Assembly (NCBI GenBank): GCA_963556145.1
Contig: OY744467.1
Span: 2,356,001 to 2,420,000 of the forward strand
Direction of reading: 5' to 3'
From: Hygrocybe punicea
Taxonomy: Eukaryota > Basidiomycota > Agaricomycetes > Agaricales > Hygrophoraceae
DNA length: 64,000 nucleotides
A program made the position numbers and the translations under genes. The notes beneath the pieces are model-generated. The model worked only from the letters and a program-made list of their open reading frames with translations, searched no databases and was not told the DNA's origin. Each line of letters opens with the position of its first letter. Positions within the stretch are counted from its first letter, which is position 1. Shown here one piece after another: positions 22,501-34,903 of this stretch.

Positions 22501-24381
22501 TGTGAGGAACGTCAGCTCGGTGTGCAGGCGACTCGGGCCTGGACCTGCTGTTGGATCGACTGGAACTTGGGCTAGATGACAACCGACGCACACCTAGTGG
22601 GGAACGGGGGCGATCATCGAACGATTGTCGCGGATGAAGGGTATTGCTATCAAGAATCGGTGACAAACTGCGTTGAACTGGCGTAGCACTGTCAGCTGGA
22701 CCCACGGAATCTGGCAAACTACCGGTAACGGTCCGACTGTGTGTCTTGTTGGGTGGTGCTTTATCCGTCGTTATCGCTGTTCGTGGGGCACGAGTGGGAG
22801 TAGCATGATCGTTATACGTATTAACGGCTCTTTCGCGCGAGATCGGCGTTTGTGGCTCTGGATACTCTCCGATTTCCGCCGAATTGGCAGCAAAAGAATC
22901 AGCTGACGTGAGAGTATTGGTCGGGAAGGCTACAAGAGTCAGTCTAGACGAATGATGTTCGGAGAACTGTTCTCTCAGGGGGGAGGGTGCATGTGAATCG
23001 TAGGTATGCGCAACAGGGGATTTGGAACCGAAGGTTAGAGCAGATGGCGAGTGTATAGGCGGGGTATTTGATCGGCCTTGCATATTGAAACTGGACAAAA
23101 CGAGTCCAGGATTCTTCGAGCGATAATTATCACCACCGACGGCACCATTCTTTGCGATATTTGTGCCTTCTGTGGTACGAACACTCTCCGATTGGTTGGT
23201 ATTATCAGATGACCCACGTTTCTGCGTGAACAAGCCCAGAGGACGGACGCCATCGTCGTAACTCTTCCGCCTTCCCATTGAAGAAGGGTCCGTTTCTTGT
23301 CCCGCAGGAACAGGGAGAGTGTTCTGCTTGTCTGTTTTTCTCGGATGCTGGGTGGGGGGAGGGATGGGATCAGATGATGGCGGCGTAAAAACAGGTTGTC
23401 GAGGGGACATGGAATCAGGGAGGTGCGGTTGGTAAAGGGTTTCGGGAGGTGCAACAGTGACAGAGAGTGGAGACTCATTTCGTATTGGTCTGTTGGAACT
23501 TTGAGGAGGAGATGGTAAATATGAGGACCCGGATGGTTGATGATGCGGTTCACAAGCACTATTCGGGGATTGTCCTAAGGAAGTTGAACGAACTGTTGCA
23601 CGATGAGAAGGTTCGACCATATGAGGACTTTCCGAACGTGAGTATGCGTGTGGATCACGAGATGTAATACCCAACTGAGATGTGATAGGCCGCATATTCA
23701 ACAAAAGAATAGGTATCAGATGGAAAAATGAAGCGACGTACCCCGTTTTCCCTGCGGGAATTCCTGGCCTCATGCTCTCGCGTTCTTAAGGAACTACTGC
23801 CGCCAGCGGCTTTCTCCCTCTCAGCCTTCTTCTGGGCGTGTCTCCGAATTTTGATCATGCGCTCGCTGTGACAGTTCATGCAGTAGATCCCTTGGGTTGT
23901 CTTTGCGAATACCAACTCGTCAATCCTGTTTTTACACACCTTGCACTTGAAACAATGAGCGTGATAGGAGTCATCGCCTGTCATGATAGCCTCATCAAGG
24001 ATTGGTAAATGGCAAACGCTGCAGCTATAAGAACAATTCGCGCAAATGGGAGAGCCGTCGGAGAGCAAAAGAAGGTTAGTGTCGGCCGTGACTTGGTTGC
24101 CACACTTGGCGCATTTGAAGCAATCGACATGGAAGAATGATTGACTGCAAGTGAAAGGTCAGCATCACGACACCTTGAGTTGAAAGGATGCCAAGTGGTA
24201 AATCAACGTACCCGAACGCAACGACCAGACCGCCATTGTCACTAACCACGGATTTCTTGCAACCAGGACATGGCCGATCCTCCATACCGAGTGTCTTGTC
24301 ATTGTGCCTCTCGTCAAGGTCAAGATAAGAGTGATCTTTGGTGGAGATTTCGTGCTGTGGATTCGACATGTGAGAAAGCAT
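19525..24381 (-). CDS. LIM-C1-RhoGAP protein (Rho GTPase-activating protein)
   Basis: Cytoplasmic regulator that switches off Rho/Cdc42-type GTPases in polarity. Order: two LIM zinc-binding domains at the N-terminus (CPGCKKSVVSDNG, CSVCHLPILDEAIMTGDDSY, HAHCFKCKVCKNRIDELVF). A long Ser/Pro-rich disordered region follows (about 22000-23700), then a coiled coil (about 20900-21750). Next is a C1-type zinc finger (VSILRFTRCDHCGEKMWG, then VHGRCMNNLQLGC). The RhoGAP domain comes last, with the arginine-finger motif YEGIYRKTGGSGQS, KTYLRSLPVPLL, NKLPDEHYYTLRTLMLHLN and ARNLGVVFG. It ends VENASLIFEQPALN at 19525. LIM plus RhoGAP matches yeast Rga1/Rga2. Starts at 24381 or 24369 (MSNPQHEIS) are both plausible. 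Confidence 0.9.
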
Positions 24382-25314
24382 GTTGGAAGTGGTATATCCT
24401 GGCTACGGCGCAAAAAGGAGAGCAACCAAGTGGCGAGTGGCCCCTGGCAATGATGAACAGAATCGCGGACAAACGCGGGTGATATTGGTACTGGGAGGGG
24501 CGGGGGTTGGTGTAGAACGCTCGGGTGTGGCGACGACGGCGGAGGGGAAGGAATGTCGGTGAAAGAAGAAGTACGGAGGGATCGTTTATTCGGGACGAAT
24601 TCTGAGGTCTCTGTAATAGCCAGAAAAAGGCTTCCACATGACACGACACCGGGAAATTTCCGAAACCTATGATCATCGAGATATCTTATTAAACCTTCGC
24701 GCTTGCCGGAGAACCGCCTACCGGTATATATGATACTGCCTGGGCATTAGCGCGCGCGTTGAGGGCGACCCGGCGGCTTGTTTTATGACTACGTTTTAGT
24801 TAGATTTTTCAACTTCATGGCGCCAGCGCTAGCGCTCATTCACCGTGATCTCGTAACTCGAATCTGTAGCCTAAACGACGTCGGTTGGTGTGGATATCAG
24901 TTCTAGTGCACTTGAAGGCAAATTCAATGTGATTATTGGTGTACAATGTACGACCAATTGATGAAGGTCTGGTCGTCTTGTCCAGTCATCGCAGTTGCGG
25001 TGGCAAGACAACAGCACCAGGAGCCTGCCCTAAAGCCATATCACCCATGGTCCGTGCGCAGAGGGCTGACACTATATAAGGAGGGCCTCTTTCACTTGTG
25101 ATTCCCCATCTCTTGTGCTCGGGCATGTACTGTCGCCAGTGAGGTTTTTACTGAGGCACAGTCTTTTGCTGATTGCAAATTACACATCCGAACCCGTCTG
25201 TTAGCTTCGGCTTCCAGCAATTTTTGAACAACCATTCGCTGCTTTTAGCAGCCTTGTTACAGTAAATGTATGGTGTACATTATTTGAATAAATGCTGGCT
25301 TGAACTCCTTGCTC
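24382..25314. promoter_or_regulatory. Divergent intergenic region RhoGAP/KTI12
   Basis: About 930 bases. It contains a perfect 12-bp palindrome AGCGCTAGCGCT at 24825-24836 and a TATATAAG box at 25073-25080, about 235 bp before the KTI12 start. No gene is convincing. The distance between TATA and ATG could mean a long 5' UTR or a separate non-coding transcript, but I cannot decide which. Confidence 0.45.
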
Positions 25315-26441
25315 ATGGCATTGATCACTTTGTCTGGCTATCCGTGCTGTGGAAAGTCGTGGAGAGCTCGACAAATCAAAGACCATCTGGATTCCCAGCT
25401 CGCTGATGACCCTGGGCTCAGAGTCGTTATCCTCTCTGACGATGTCCTCAACATCGGCCGCGACGCCTACGATGGTCATAATCCCATCATCATCATATAT
25501 ATTCACAGACACCTGATATTCTCCAATTTTCAGACAGCAGCTCTGAGAAACCTGCCCGCGCAGCCTTGTTCACCGCCATGCAGCGGCAAATGGGTCAAGA
25601 CACCATCCTGATCGTCGATGCGCCGAACTACATCAAAGGGTTCCGGTATCAGATGTACTGTGCAGCGCGTGAGCTCAAACTCAGGGTGTGCACGGTGCGT
25701 TTCCTCGTATATTCCGCCAAGTACTGTACCTTATCATCCCAAAGTAGGTATACGTCGTTGCTACGGCCGAACTCTGCAGAGACCGGAACAGCTCCCGCAC
25801 CGATGGCGAAGCCTACAAAGCCGAAACGTTCGTCTTTCCAGTCTCCGCTTCACCCTACCGACTCGTTCATAGTAACCAACCTTCTTTCAATTTTCAGCCT
25901 TGAGAATCTCATCATGAGATACGAGGAGCCTTCTTCGATGGTCCGCTGGGATTCTCCCTTGTTCACGGTTCTCTGGACAGACCAAGACGTTCCCGGTTCG
26001 CAGATTTGGGACGCAGTAACCAAAGGAAACGTGAAACTTCCAAACTCAGGAACCCAAGCGGTGAGTGACACCCGCCGCATACTGCTTCTTTCGATCCCTC
26101 TTCCTATTTGGTAGGTCCCGAAAGCTCCAACAGATGCTTTGCATACTCTCGAGCAAACAACCACATTACTCGTTGCCGCAATCATGAACGAGCAAAGGGC
26201 TTCACAACAAGGGCTCGGTGGACTCGCCAACCTGTCGCTATCCGCAACGTTGAACACACTCATCACGCTTCCTTCACGCAACATCACATTATCAGAACTG
26301 CAACGCTTGAAGAGACAGTTTGTGATGGTTCACAAGAAGGCCATAACCCTGGGTACGACGGAAAAGGGTGCTGTTGATTGGAGCATGGAGAGCATTGCAG
26401 AAAAGTTTACGACATACGTCCAGGAAAATCTGAAACCTTAG
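25315..26441 (+). CDS. KTI12: Kti12, Elongator-associated P-loop protein
   Basis: ATP-binding cofactor of the Elongator complex, needed for wobble-uridine modification of tRNA. It starts MALITLSGYPCCGKS, where GYPCCGKS is a P-loop directly at the N-terminus as in Kti12/PSTK. Further conserved parts are VVILSDDVLNIGRDAYD, TILIVDAPNYIKGFRYQMYC and the RYEEPSSMVRWDSPLF block typical of Kti12. The C-terminal half ends KFTTYVQENLKP. At least four introns splice in phase. The ATG at 25315 is preferred because it places the hydrophobic strand and P-loop as in the family; an in-frame ATG 15 nt upstream exists. Confidence 0.92.
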
Positions 26442-26541
26442 CAAACAAAACCCTGAACAATAATTGGAGGGAAATCAACGGAAACAAAAGATTTTTTTAA
26501 TCGGATGAAACAAATTCGTTGAGGTGAAACGCCAGCCGTAA

Positions 26542-29500
26542 TTAACTCTTCACCGCTCGCCAGAAAGAGGCGTACCTGTTCAAAGAAGCTGATGTCAGCT
26601 GTGCGAAACACGACTAGATAAAAAGCTCTGGACATACATGTTCACTCTATCAATTGCAGTCTTCGGACCTTCCCTTACTGCCAAGGCAGTCACGGTGAAA
26701 CCAGCCTTCATGAATCTAGAGGGATATCGCGAATCAACACCCGTACATGCGGGCAACTAAGAGTTGTGACCCGACTCACACTTCATTGTACCACGGCTTC
26801 CTGGCAGCAGATCGCCACAAGATGAATCCACCAGGCTCAAGTACGCGGTTGAACTCAGCGACCTCTTCGTCGACTTCTTTCGAGCCAGGAGGGAACCAGT
26901 CAAGGTGGTCCATAATGACCGCCCGCGTGAGCGACCACGGCGTCAATCCATGTAGTACGCTTATCCAAGGGTCAGTTACCAAACAAAGCTCGAGAAACCA
27001 GGCGAAGAAGGCCTCACTGCAAGATGGAGTCGGTATGTAAACGGAATGCACCCATGACCTCTCCATCGTTGGCTTTCAAAGTGTCGAAACCTGCCCGACT
27101 GAGATATGCGGGGCAAGAAGACGGAGTATAGTGTCCCAATAGAGCCTGATCCGTAATTCTTCAATGATATCCGCCACAACGACATAACTCAAAACTGTCA
27201 ACTCACAAGCAAATAGAAGTACGCTCCGGTTTTGAAGTGATACGAGGAGGCTAGCGGATCTAAAGTGTCTCTGATGAACTCATAGATGGAACCTTCGTTG
27301 AGGAGCATCCGCCTTTGATTCAGAGGAACACCCAATGCATTCCAGCAGAATACGGGATTCTTGAGCAGAGCAACGACCACGGGATTCAGCAAAACAGGTC
27401 GGAGCTTCTCACGCCAAATTCTCTCTTGCTCAGCAATGGTGTCGGCATCGCAGAGAGCTTCCACGTCGCGCGATACGCCTGCTAGTGAAAAAATAACGCG
27501 AGCAAGACGAAGAGCCCATCCGCTGTATCCTCGGAGGTAGAACGACGAAGAGAAGGCCCGCTCTTTAACGCGCCAGAACTGGTACGCGATCGAAGAAATA
27601 TAGGGCGCAATTTTCGCGTCGAGAAGAGCACGGAAATGGGAATGGTGGCCTTTACCGAAGAGGGAAAAGAAGTCTTCGTATGACAGGCTTTGGATGGCGG
27701 CGAGCTTTAACTCAAGAAGATGTCCTTGACTAAGAAGAAAAAGAGTAAACTCTCGCGTGCAGAAGGAAGGGTGAGTGAGTGACAAACGTACCATGGATTC
27801 ATATCTACACAATGAATCTTGAACGAATCGTCGGACGGGGTCAAGAAAAGGAAAAGTCGAATGGAATGCTTACTCTCTTAGGTTGGGCGGCGATGGCGTA
27901 GTGCAGAGCGTTGTCTCCGGCCGACGTAATGATAAACATGGAATCCTCCTTGGTCAGCTTGAGGTACTTCATGTCTTCGAAGGGGTCTTCCTGTTCACAG
28001 ATTTGTGTAATAAAAAGCAAGAGATATTATGCTGGACGACTTGCGCACCCATGTGAACGAATAGATAAAAGTCCTAAATTCTTTGTGAACGGGATCTTCA
28101 TAGTATGGCAGACGCCACGTCTGGCGGGTGGTTCGTGAATACGTGGAGGAGACCAAGTGTGTCGCATGCTAACGTACCTTCTCAACTTGATAATGAAACG
28201 AGCTCAAGGGAGCCCTGATATCAATAACGGTGGCCGAGGGAGTCGTCTCATCTACAGCTATAGCAGGCTGTCCGATTTCCAAGGGCGGAACGACTCCACT
28301 TTCCTTAACAGCCACGAGCGACGGAGGAGAGCAGTTTCCAATCATGTTTCCCCCTTCAACCTCGAAAGCGTGACAAAAACGAGAAACATCGCATGACCTG
28401 GGACGTCCGAGCCAAATATAGTACGGTCTACGAAACAGGTCAGAATGGTTGACTAGGACATGAGCACGATGTGAAAAATCTCACATTCTAACAATGAATG
28501 GCAGGAAAAAGTGATTACGGCCGTTGTAACTCTTAATCTGCGTTTATAAAATCGAACATGTACGTTACATGATGGGCTTTCAGGGTGGTGGAGAGGAGAC
28601 TGACCGTTCCAAATCTGTACTCGAGGTAGTCGCGGCGATGTGGAGAAAGTGAAACGTGGTCAAAGTCAAACCAGATCTGCCAAAACCAGCGGCTGAGCCA
28701 GCCACATTCTTTGCTTGTACCACCAATAGCTTTCTCGTGAAGAGAAGGTTGTTTGCCGGAGGTATAGAAGTCAACGACACCTAGCAGGCCGTCTTCGGGA
28801 GCCAATACATATTCTATGCGATCTAACAAGGTGTAGAAGCTGGGAATCTAACGATGGGAATGATGTTGTGTCATCACCAACGGTGTGTGTAGAGGGAACG
28901 GCAACGCACCATGGATAGCGAATAACTGAGTGTAACGAAGCCTACACTTCCTTTAGGGTCCTTTCCGTTCGACCACTCCGGTAGTTTGAATGCAGCTGCG
29001 TCCTGGCAAAGAACGGTCACGTTACGCCAGCCCTTTTTAGCGAACCGCTTCCTTGCGACCTCGAGTAGAGGTTCGCAGCTGATAGCGGCACATGTCAGAA
29101 ACCCGTGTAACGGATGAGACTGAAAGCGTACAGGTCTATTAGGTATACTGCGTCGAAGGAAGAAATTGGGATATATTTGTCCATGAGCTCGATGTTGTGG
29201 CCTAAAAATGTGATTAATCACTGATTGGGCAGAGGAAAGGAAGCGATGAACCTGTTCCACCACCGATGTCTATCCATATTAGCGGTTTGTTAGGGGAGGA
29301 AGCGCGAAGTGCACGAAGGTGAGCAGCAGATAGAGATAGCAGGGTGTTGCGACCCCGCAAAAGGCGAGTTCGAGTTGCGTCATAAACGTCCGCTTGGCCT
29401 TGGTAAAACTATGAAGGTGGTGAGAATCCAAGAAGTATTACGAATATGAAAAGAGCGAACTTTGTCTAATCTAGTTCTTTGGTCAGCTGCACTGATTGGG

Positions 29501-29777
29501 CGGAGGAAGCAGTGCCAGATAAATTTGATCTGAGGTTTGAATCGCCGGATGAGTTTTGCGCCAAAGAGATGGCAGACTACGATAACAAGAGTCCAGCGGG
29601 ATAGAAAGGCCAAGGGGATAAGATAGTGTGCCAAAGCAGAGAGTCTGAAAAAAAAAAGATTGAAATGACAAAAAAAAAGAGTGAACGTGAAAATACGAAC
29701 CTGTGGGGCATGGATAGACTGGCGAGATTGATGAAGAGGACAAGCAAGAGCAGACGCCCGTAAGGGATCGTCGGCAT
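26542..29777 (-). CDS. BTA1: Betaine lipid synthase (Bta1-type, BtaB+BtaA fusion)
   Basis: Makes the phosphorus-free lipid DGTS from diacylglycerol and S-adenosylmethionine, presumably at the ER. Start MPTIPYGRLLLLVLFINL and a second hydrophobic segment (HYLIPLAFLSRWTLVIVVCH) give an N-terminal membrane anchor. The N-terminal methyltransferase half has the SAM-binding strand PLIWIDIGGGTG and VTLSYSLSMIPSF, then FDFDHVSLSPHRRDYLEYRF. The C-terminal half (DUF3419, aminocarboxypropyl transferase) has IQSLSYEDFFSLFGKG, VALLKNPVFCWNALGVP and LDWFPPGSKEVDEEVAEFNR, and ends VNM-YASFWRAVKS after a final intron. Many short introns interrupt it. DGTS typically replaces phosphatidylcholine under phosphate limitation in fungi. 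Confidence 0.92.
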
Positions 29778-30666
29778 GGTGAAGACAGTCTGCTAGGTTT
29801 GGAGGAGATGGGGGTAAACGGTAGCCGGTGCCAATGATGGAGACGATATGAAGGGGCGGACTGGCAGCCAATCAGAGGAAATGGCGCCATCCGTCTTTGC
29901 CACGACTTTGCATCCGTGAGACGAACGTGCCGGGCCATGTGTTGGCAGGGTCAGAAATTCCAGAAGATCGAACTTGGCCGTCGCGTCACGGTAAATATCG
30001 CGACGTCTCCCTTCCAATTAAAGTACTGAAAAATATTAAAATAAGCAATTCCAGTAGCAGTAAAGTCCCCTTGTAATCTGCTCTGTACTGGCCAGGTTCG
30101 TGCAACCAAGTTGAAAATATCTTTGTTTGCAGACGGAAGTGCATGTTCTGTATGGATTTGCTATGCCCAGAACAGGTAATACTTGTTATGTCTGCTTTTG
30201 GTACAATGGTAGCGATAAGTTTGTAAAATTACTGTGGTACCGGTTGTTTTTCCTCTACCTGCTTTTAACCACCATTTTGCCCAACTTATTCTACCATTTT
30301 CCTTGCTTTTATATGGTCTAATCAAGCACCTCTTTGTGAGAAAGGATAAGCATATGTCTTGTAACTCCAAAGTCTTATGGGTATGGGTTAAGAGGGGTTT
30401 GACTGTAATACCTGATTCAAGGTCAATATTAATTTCATGGTCTCAGAGCGATTTCAACCGTTTCTTTGCATTATAAATGCATTTCGAACGTACAGTGACA
30501 ATGACAAAGCACGTCGCGATCGCCGTTACGTTCGGCAACGCCCGGTTTATTATGAGCCACTCAACCGCCCAACCGCTTTCTTCCTCTCCCACTCTCCCCG
30601 TCACTGTCTTCATCGACCACCGACGCGTCCTACCGCAACCACCAACCAATCGTCGTCACCTTAATA
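29778..30666. promoter_or_regulatory. Divergent intergenic region BTA1/ELL-like gene
   Basis: 889 bases upstream of both genes. The 30100-30440 stretch is AT-rich and unlike its neighbours, with a roughly mirrored CAGGTAATAC/GTAATACCTG near 30174 and 30406. The match is imperfect and I found no target duplication, so no element is called. Confidence 0.4.
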
Positions 30667-33233
30667 ATGCCCCTCCCCGGAAATGGCATTCTCTCTTTAC
30701 AAGGGCACTCACGCCCAGGTGACACTGTGCACTCAAAACCTAAACAGGCCATGATCGTCCGCATGTCGGCTGAAACTCTTGAACTGCTCGAGGCGTTTCC
30801 CAATCAATCACCAATGGACTTTCAATTCGGGGAAAACCCGGTACAGTCTTGCTATATATTGACTCTTCATCGTCTCCAAAAACTCACCCTATCGCTAGGG
30901 TATATTCATTGGGGACACCTTCTTTACGATGCGACCCCTCAAGGAGAACTCGCCCCATGAACTCTACCTGCGTACCTCGTCCGCCGCAAAACCAATGGCC
31001 CCACTCAAGCTTTACGCCATCGTGACAGGTAAATTCACGGTCGAGCGTGAGCTCGGCGAGAAAGTTCAAGACCAGGTGAGAGATCGCACTCTCGTGGCCG
31101 AGAAAAAACGCACGGAACGCAAGGCTATCCTGCTGTCCGCGCCACCGAACGTGTCAGTTACTAATGCAAAGAAACGGAAACAACCACCCCAGACATCTAC
31201 CATGTTTCGGAAACCAGTCCAACCCACAGATCATCTGCCCAGCACTCATGCATCTTCGTCAGTCCCTACCCGACTGCCTTCACCCCTACCCCCCGCCCCA
31301 TCCAGAAAAGATCTCGTGCCTGTTCGGAGACGGTTAATTCATTGCCTGGCGGCCTCTCCGTACACTGCGGACGAAGTCGTCAAGTTGGTCGGAGGGGCAG
31401 ACTGCGATCCGTCGGCGCGGAGAGATTTATTGGCCCTCTTGGGCGAGGTAAGTCTTTCTGCCTTAACCCTTCCTGTTCACATATATTTCTCCTCTCACTC
31501 AGGTGGCGGAACAAATACCCGCAATGAAGAAAGTACCGGATCCCTCCGCAGTACCATGGCGTCTCAAAACACGCTCATGGCTCGAGGTCCGCCCCTACGA
31601 GTGGCCACGGCTGAGCGAATCCAAAAGAACGGCCATGGCCAGAGCCGCTAGACTCGCCTACAAGGACTTGGGAATTCCCGAGAGCAACCCCGAATGGAAT
31701 CACGTTCGATACCGAGACCCCGCCATTGGTTTGCCGGCAGCCCCAACAACCGCATTGACACTTTCAAAAATTGCAGATACATCTGAGTCGCCCAATACAG
31801 CAAAAAGTGACACTTCCAAGCGAGGCACGTCCTCAAAAAATAAATCTGCCACTGCGAAAGCCAAGCCAAAGGCAGAGTCGTCAAAGGTCAAGGCCGAGGT
31901 GCTGGCAAAGGATGAGGGTGTGAGGGCCGTGCCAAAAATTGCTAACAACGTCGCAGCGAAGAACAAAAGGCTTGACGACTCCGGCGAGAAGGGAAGCCCG
32001 TCGCCATCGTCACGAAGATTCCCCGGGTCTGGGTTCAAGGTCACTAGAAATTCGCATCAGGAATCCCAGGACGGCCATGATACCTCTCAAAAACTTGTTA
32101 CCCGTGTTCAACCAAAGGATAGAGAGTCAGCTACCTCGTCGTCAACCAAAGCTGCTCCGCCAACCCTGGCGCCCTCAAACCAAGGCCGAAAGAGTACCGT
32201 TGGCCGCATGAAGAAGGTCAAAGAATCCGCAGTGGACTCGGATTGGGAGAAGAATAAAGATGGTGGAACGGATAGGGATAAAAGTAAAGGCAAGCAGGAG
32301 GATAGACCACACGGTGGTCAACCAGAACGGGATCGACACAGAGAAAAGCTCACAGATGTGTGGGACTCAGCGTTGGCCGGAACGAAACGGAAAAAGGTTC
32401 GCGAGTTGGATGAGGATGGCCCTGTGAAGTCCGGAGAGCAGAAAAGACGCAAGACCGACCAAGGCCTTGCCCCTGTGCCTTCAACATCATCCAGAGAACC
32501 CGAACATCGATCAAGAGATCTTTCTCTGCCAAAGAAACCCGAAGTAGGTCTTCTTCCGCGGCCGAAGGGCAAGAGAGAGTTATCACCTCCACATTCATGG
32601 CGGATCAAGAAGGATCCGTCGCCGCCACCACTGCCACGTCCAAAGATGACCAAGGAGTCGTCGCCGCTGCCGCCTTCACGACCTTCCATGGTATCGCACG
32701 GGAAAGCTTCCTCGGGATCTTCATCGGCATCGTCGTTCCATCGCCAAGACTTCTCCGTGGACAGGTCGGAGAAAACGAATGGGAGTGCCTCCAAGTCCCG
32801 CCGCAAATCACCGATATATACCTCATCCGAAGACGAATCTCACCCCCCGCCGCCTCCGCCAAAGACGACCCAGCGGGATGTCATCAGTACCCCTTCGCGT
32901 CCTTCCCCTCCTGAACGTTCCCATCCTCGGTCTCGCCCGTCCAACCCGCTTCCGACAGACCGCGCAGCTTTGCGAGCACAGTATAGTTCCCGCTACTCCG
33001 AGTACATCACGTCCTTTCAGCAGATCGTGATGCAGAAAGGCAAGACGGAATCCCTGCTCAGAAGTGGGGCGGCCAGCAGGGGCTCGATCACTGATTCTTC
33101 GGATGATATGGAGCTCATGGATCCGGAGAAGTTGGAGAGTCTTCTTGCTAAATGCGTTGCGCTCCAGGAAGAGCTGGAAAATATTCAGCAGGTATATGGG
33201 AGGTCGTTAAAGGCTGGTTCGTTGTTGGATTGA
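30667..33233 (+). CDS. RNA polymerase II elongation factor ELL-like protein
   Basis: Probable nuclear elongation factor. The N-terminus reads MPLPGNGILSLQGHSRPGD, then after an in-phase intron (about 30839-30897) GIFIGDTFFTMRPLKENSPH and ELYLRTSSAAKPMAPLKLYA, resembling the ELL N-terminal fold. A winged-helix-like segment follows (LVPVRRRLIHCLAASPYTADEV), then MKKVPDPSAVPWRLKTRSWLE and a long Lys/Ser/Pro-rich disordered tail. The C-terminus (SRYSEYITSFQQIVMQK, LESLLAKCVALQEELENIQQ) could be an occludin/ELL-type helix. It is divergent from BTA1. The assignment rests on the N-terminal pattern and is moderately sure. Confidence 0.65.
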
Positions 33234-33532
33234 TGGGATGCTGCCTGCAAGCTTTTGGTTCGGACGACGGCGAGCTTGTGTTTTCGCTTATGAATATGAC
33301 TTCCACTTTCTGTAGATCATCGACATCGATGGATGGACTGTCGTCCCCACATATCAGATTAATGAATACCCGCAGAACATCATGTTAATATTGACGACAA
33401 TAACAATCAGGCGTATCATGACCAACGGTGATGCTTTTGACCTATGCCGCCACGTCTGATAGTCCATTTAGAATATCACTGATGTTGAAGAAGGCATCTT
33501 TGCGTGTTTTTCAACATCATAGGCGTTGATCG
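33234..33532. other. Convergent intergenic region
   Basis: Short region between two converging 3' ends. It presumably holds overlapping 3' UTR signals; nothing else is seen. Confidence 0.4.
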
Positions 33533-34600
33533 TCAAATCTGTTTCCTCTTCATTCCGGCGGGGTTTTTCCGTTTTCGGAAAAAGCTTTCACCACCTTCAA
33601 TGGGTGGTGGAACTGGTGGTATCTCTTCTGATTTGAGCTGATATTTGTTCTGTTCCGAATACGGGAGGCTTTCGGATTTGACCTCGCCTTCCGGTACCAT
33701 CGTGTCCGTGTCATCTCCGCCAGCGGGTAACCCCCCCTCATTTTCACCAGCCTCTTGTTTTCCATCAGCACCAGGTCTTCGCCATTGTACCTTGGTCCAT
33801 TTCAGTGCGGAAGCGGGCTTCGCCTCTCCAGTAGACGTGGGGACATCTCTTACAGCCTCGCCTGTCTCTTCCTCCTTCTTCTTCAGCTTGATAGGGATAA
33901 TACCGGGGTCATATATATCACCCAGACCGCCACAGAGTGTCTTCTTTCGTAGTTTGAAAAGCCGAGTATCTTCTTCGTCCACTCCAGTATCTGGTTCCCG
34001 TTTAAGACTCGGACCAGCATCCACTGCGCTAGAACTAGAGCTCGAAGGTACGGCGGCGGCGGCTGCTGCAGCAGCAGCGACTATCTCCCAATCACCTGCC
34101 ACACCTTGCGTCCGTCGTCGCTCCGATTCGGCTTGGAGTCGTTCCGCGTCAGGGTCTTTGTACCCCAGAAATTCTGCAGTGGAGTAATTTGCATATGGGT
34201 TTGATGGCTTAGGTGGCGGTTTGCGAGGAGCTGTGGATGTGGGCGGGGCAGCGGGGGATTCCCGAGTAGTCGACTTGGCCAAGCCAGCGCTGACGTCTTG
34301 CGCAAAGGCAATTTGAGCAGCCTTAAACAAGACGGGGTTGGTGGGAGTGAATAAAAACTTGGGGAATCCATTAAAGGAGGGAATACACGCCTGTTCAACC
34401 CGTGCCATATCCCGTTTTTCCTCTTCGAGATCCTTCTTCCTCTTTTCGCCGGTTTTGTACAAGCCTCTGATGAATCGTTCCGTGTTTCCCTTGTGCCGCA
34501 GGCCATTTTCGTGCTGCTGCCTCGACGGCACATCATCTGCAATGTATATTTCACAGTATCGGCAGAAATACTTCTTGTGAGAGACCCAGTATTCGCTCAT
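33533..34600 (-). CDS. WBP4-like U1-type zinc-finger splicing protein
   Basis: Single exon, 355 residues from MSEYWVSHKKYFCRYCEIYI. The N-terminal matrin/U1-C-type zinc finger reads CRYCEIYIADDVPSRQQHEN then GLRHKGN, i.e. CxxC...H...H, as in WBP4/FBP21, a component of early spliceosomes. After it come an ERFIRGLYKTGEKRKKDLEE helix, a Pro-rich region, an Ala run (nine Ala), and a C-terminal conserved strip around LKWTKVQWRRPG. WW domains, present in animal WBP4, are absent, as in many fungal members. The ATG at 34600 is chosen over 34615 because the conserved domain starts immediately. Confidence 0.85.
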   Translation of the reverse strand: MSEYWVSHKKYFCRYCEIYIADDVPSRQQHENGLRHKGNTERFIRGLYKTGEKRKKDLEEEKRDMARVEQACIPSFNGFPKFLFTPTNPVLFKAAQIAFAQDVSAGLAKSTTRESPAAPPTSTAPRKPPPKPSNPYANYSTAEFLGYKDPDAERLQAESERRRTQGVAGDWEIVAAAAAAAAAVPSSSSSSAVDAGPSLKREPDTGVDEEDTRLFKLRKKTLCGGLGDIYDPGIIPIKLKKKEEETGEAVRDVPTSTGEAKPASALKWTKVQWRRPGADGKQEAGENEGGLPAGGDDTDTMVPEGEVKSESLPYSEQNKYQLKSEEIPPVPPPIEGGESFFRKRKNPAGMKRKQI

Positions 34601-34903
34601 GGTGTGGTGGTTCAAGAACAGATTAGATAAGAGTCCGAATCAGACGGTGATGAGCCCTGAGCGCCGAGCCCCCGTCGGATGAAAGGACTCAAGCTGGATA
34701 GAAGCAAGATTGCAACGGCTTTGTCTGTATGTCTGTACATCGTGACCACAACGTACACATGGAACCCATCAGCGAAGAACAACCGCATGGAGCTCGGGAA
34801 GGCACACCGCAACGATCTTGATGCGGCCAAATGCTCTAACAAGGCCTAGCGTGGTTCTGCTTTTAAGTGGAACGCTCGCCACCCTCAGTTCTGAAACCTG
34901 AGT

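Noticed and set aside
30100..30440. Possible MITE with CAGGTAATAC-like ends
   Set aside because: Ends match at only about 8 of 10 bases and no target duplication was found.
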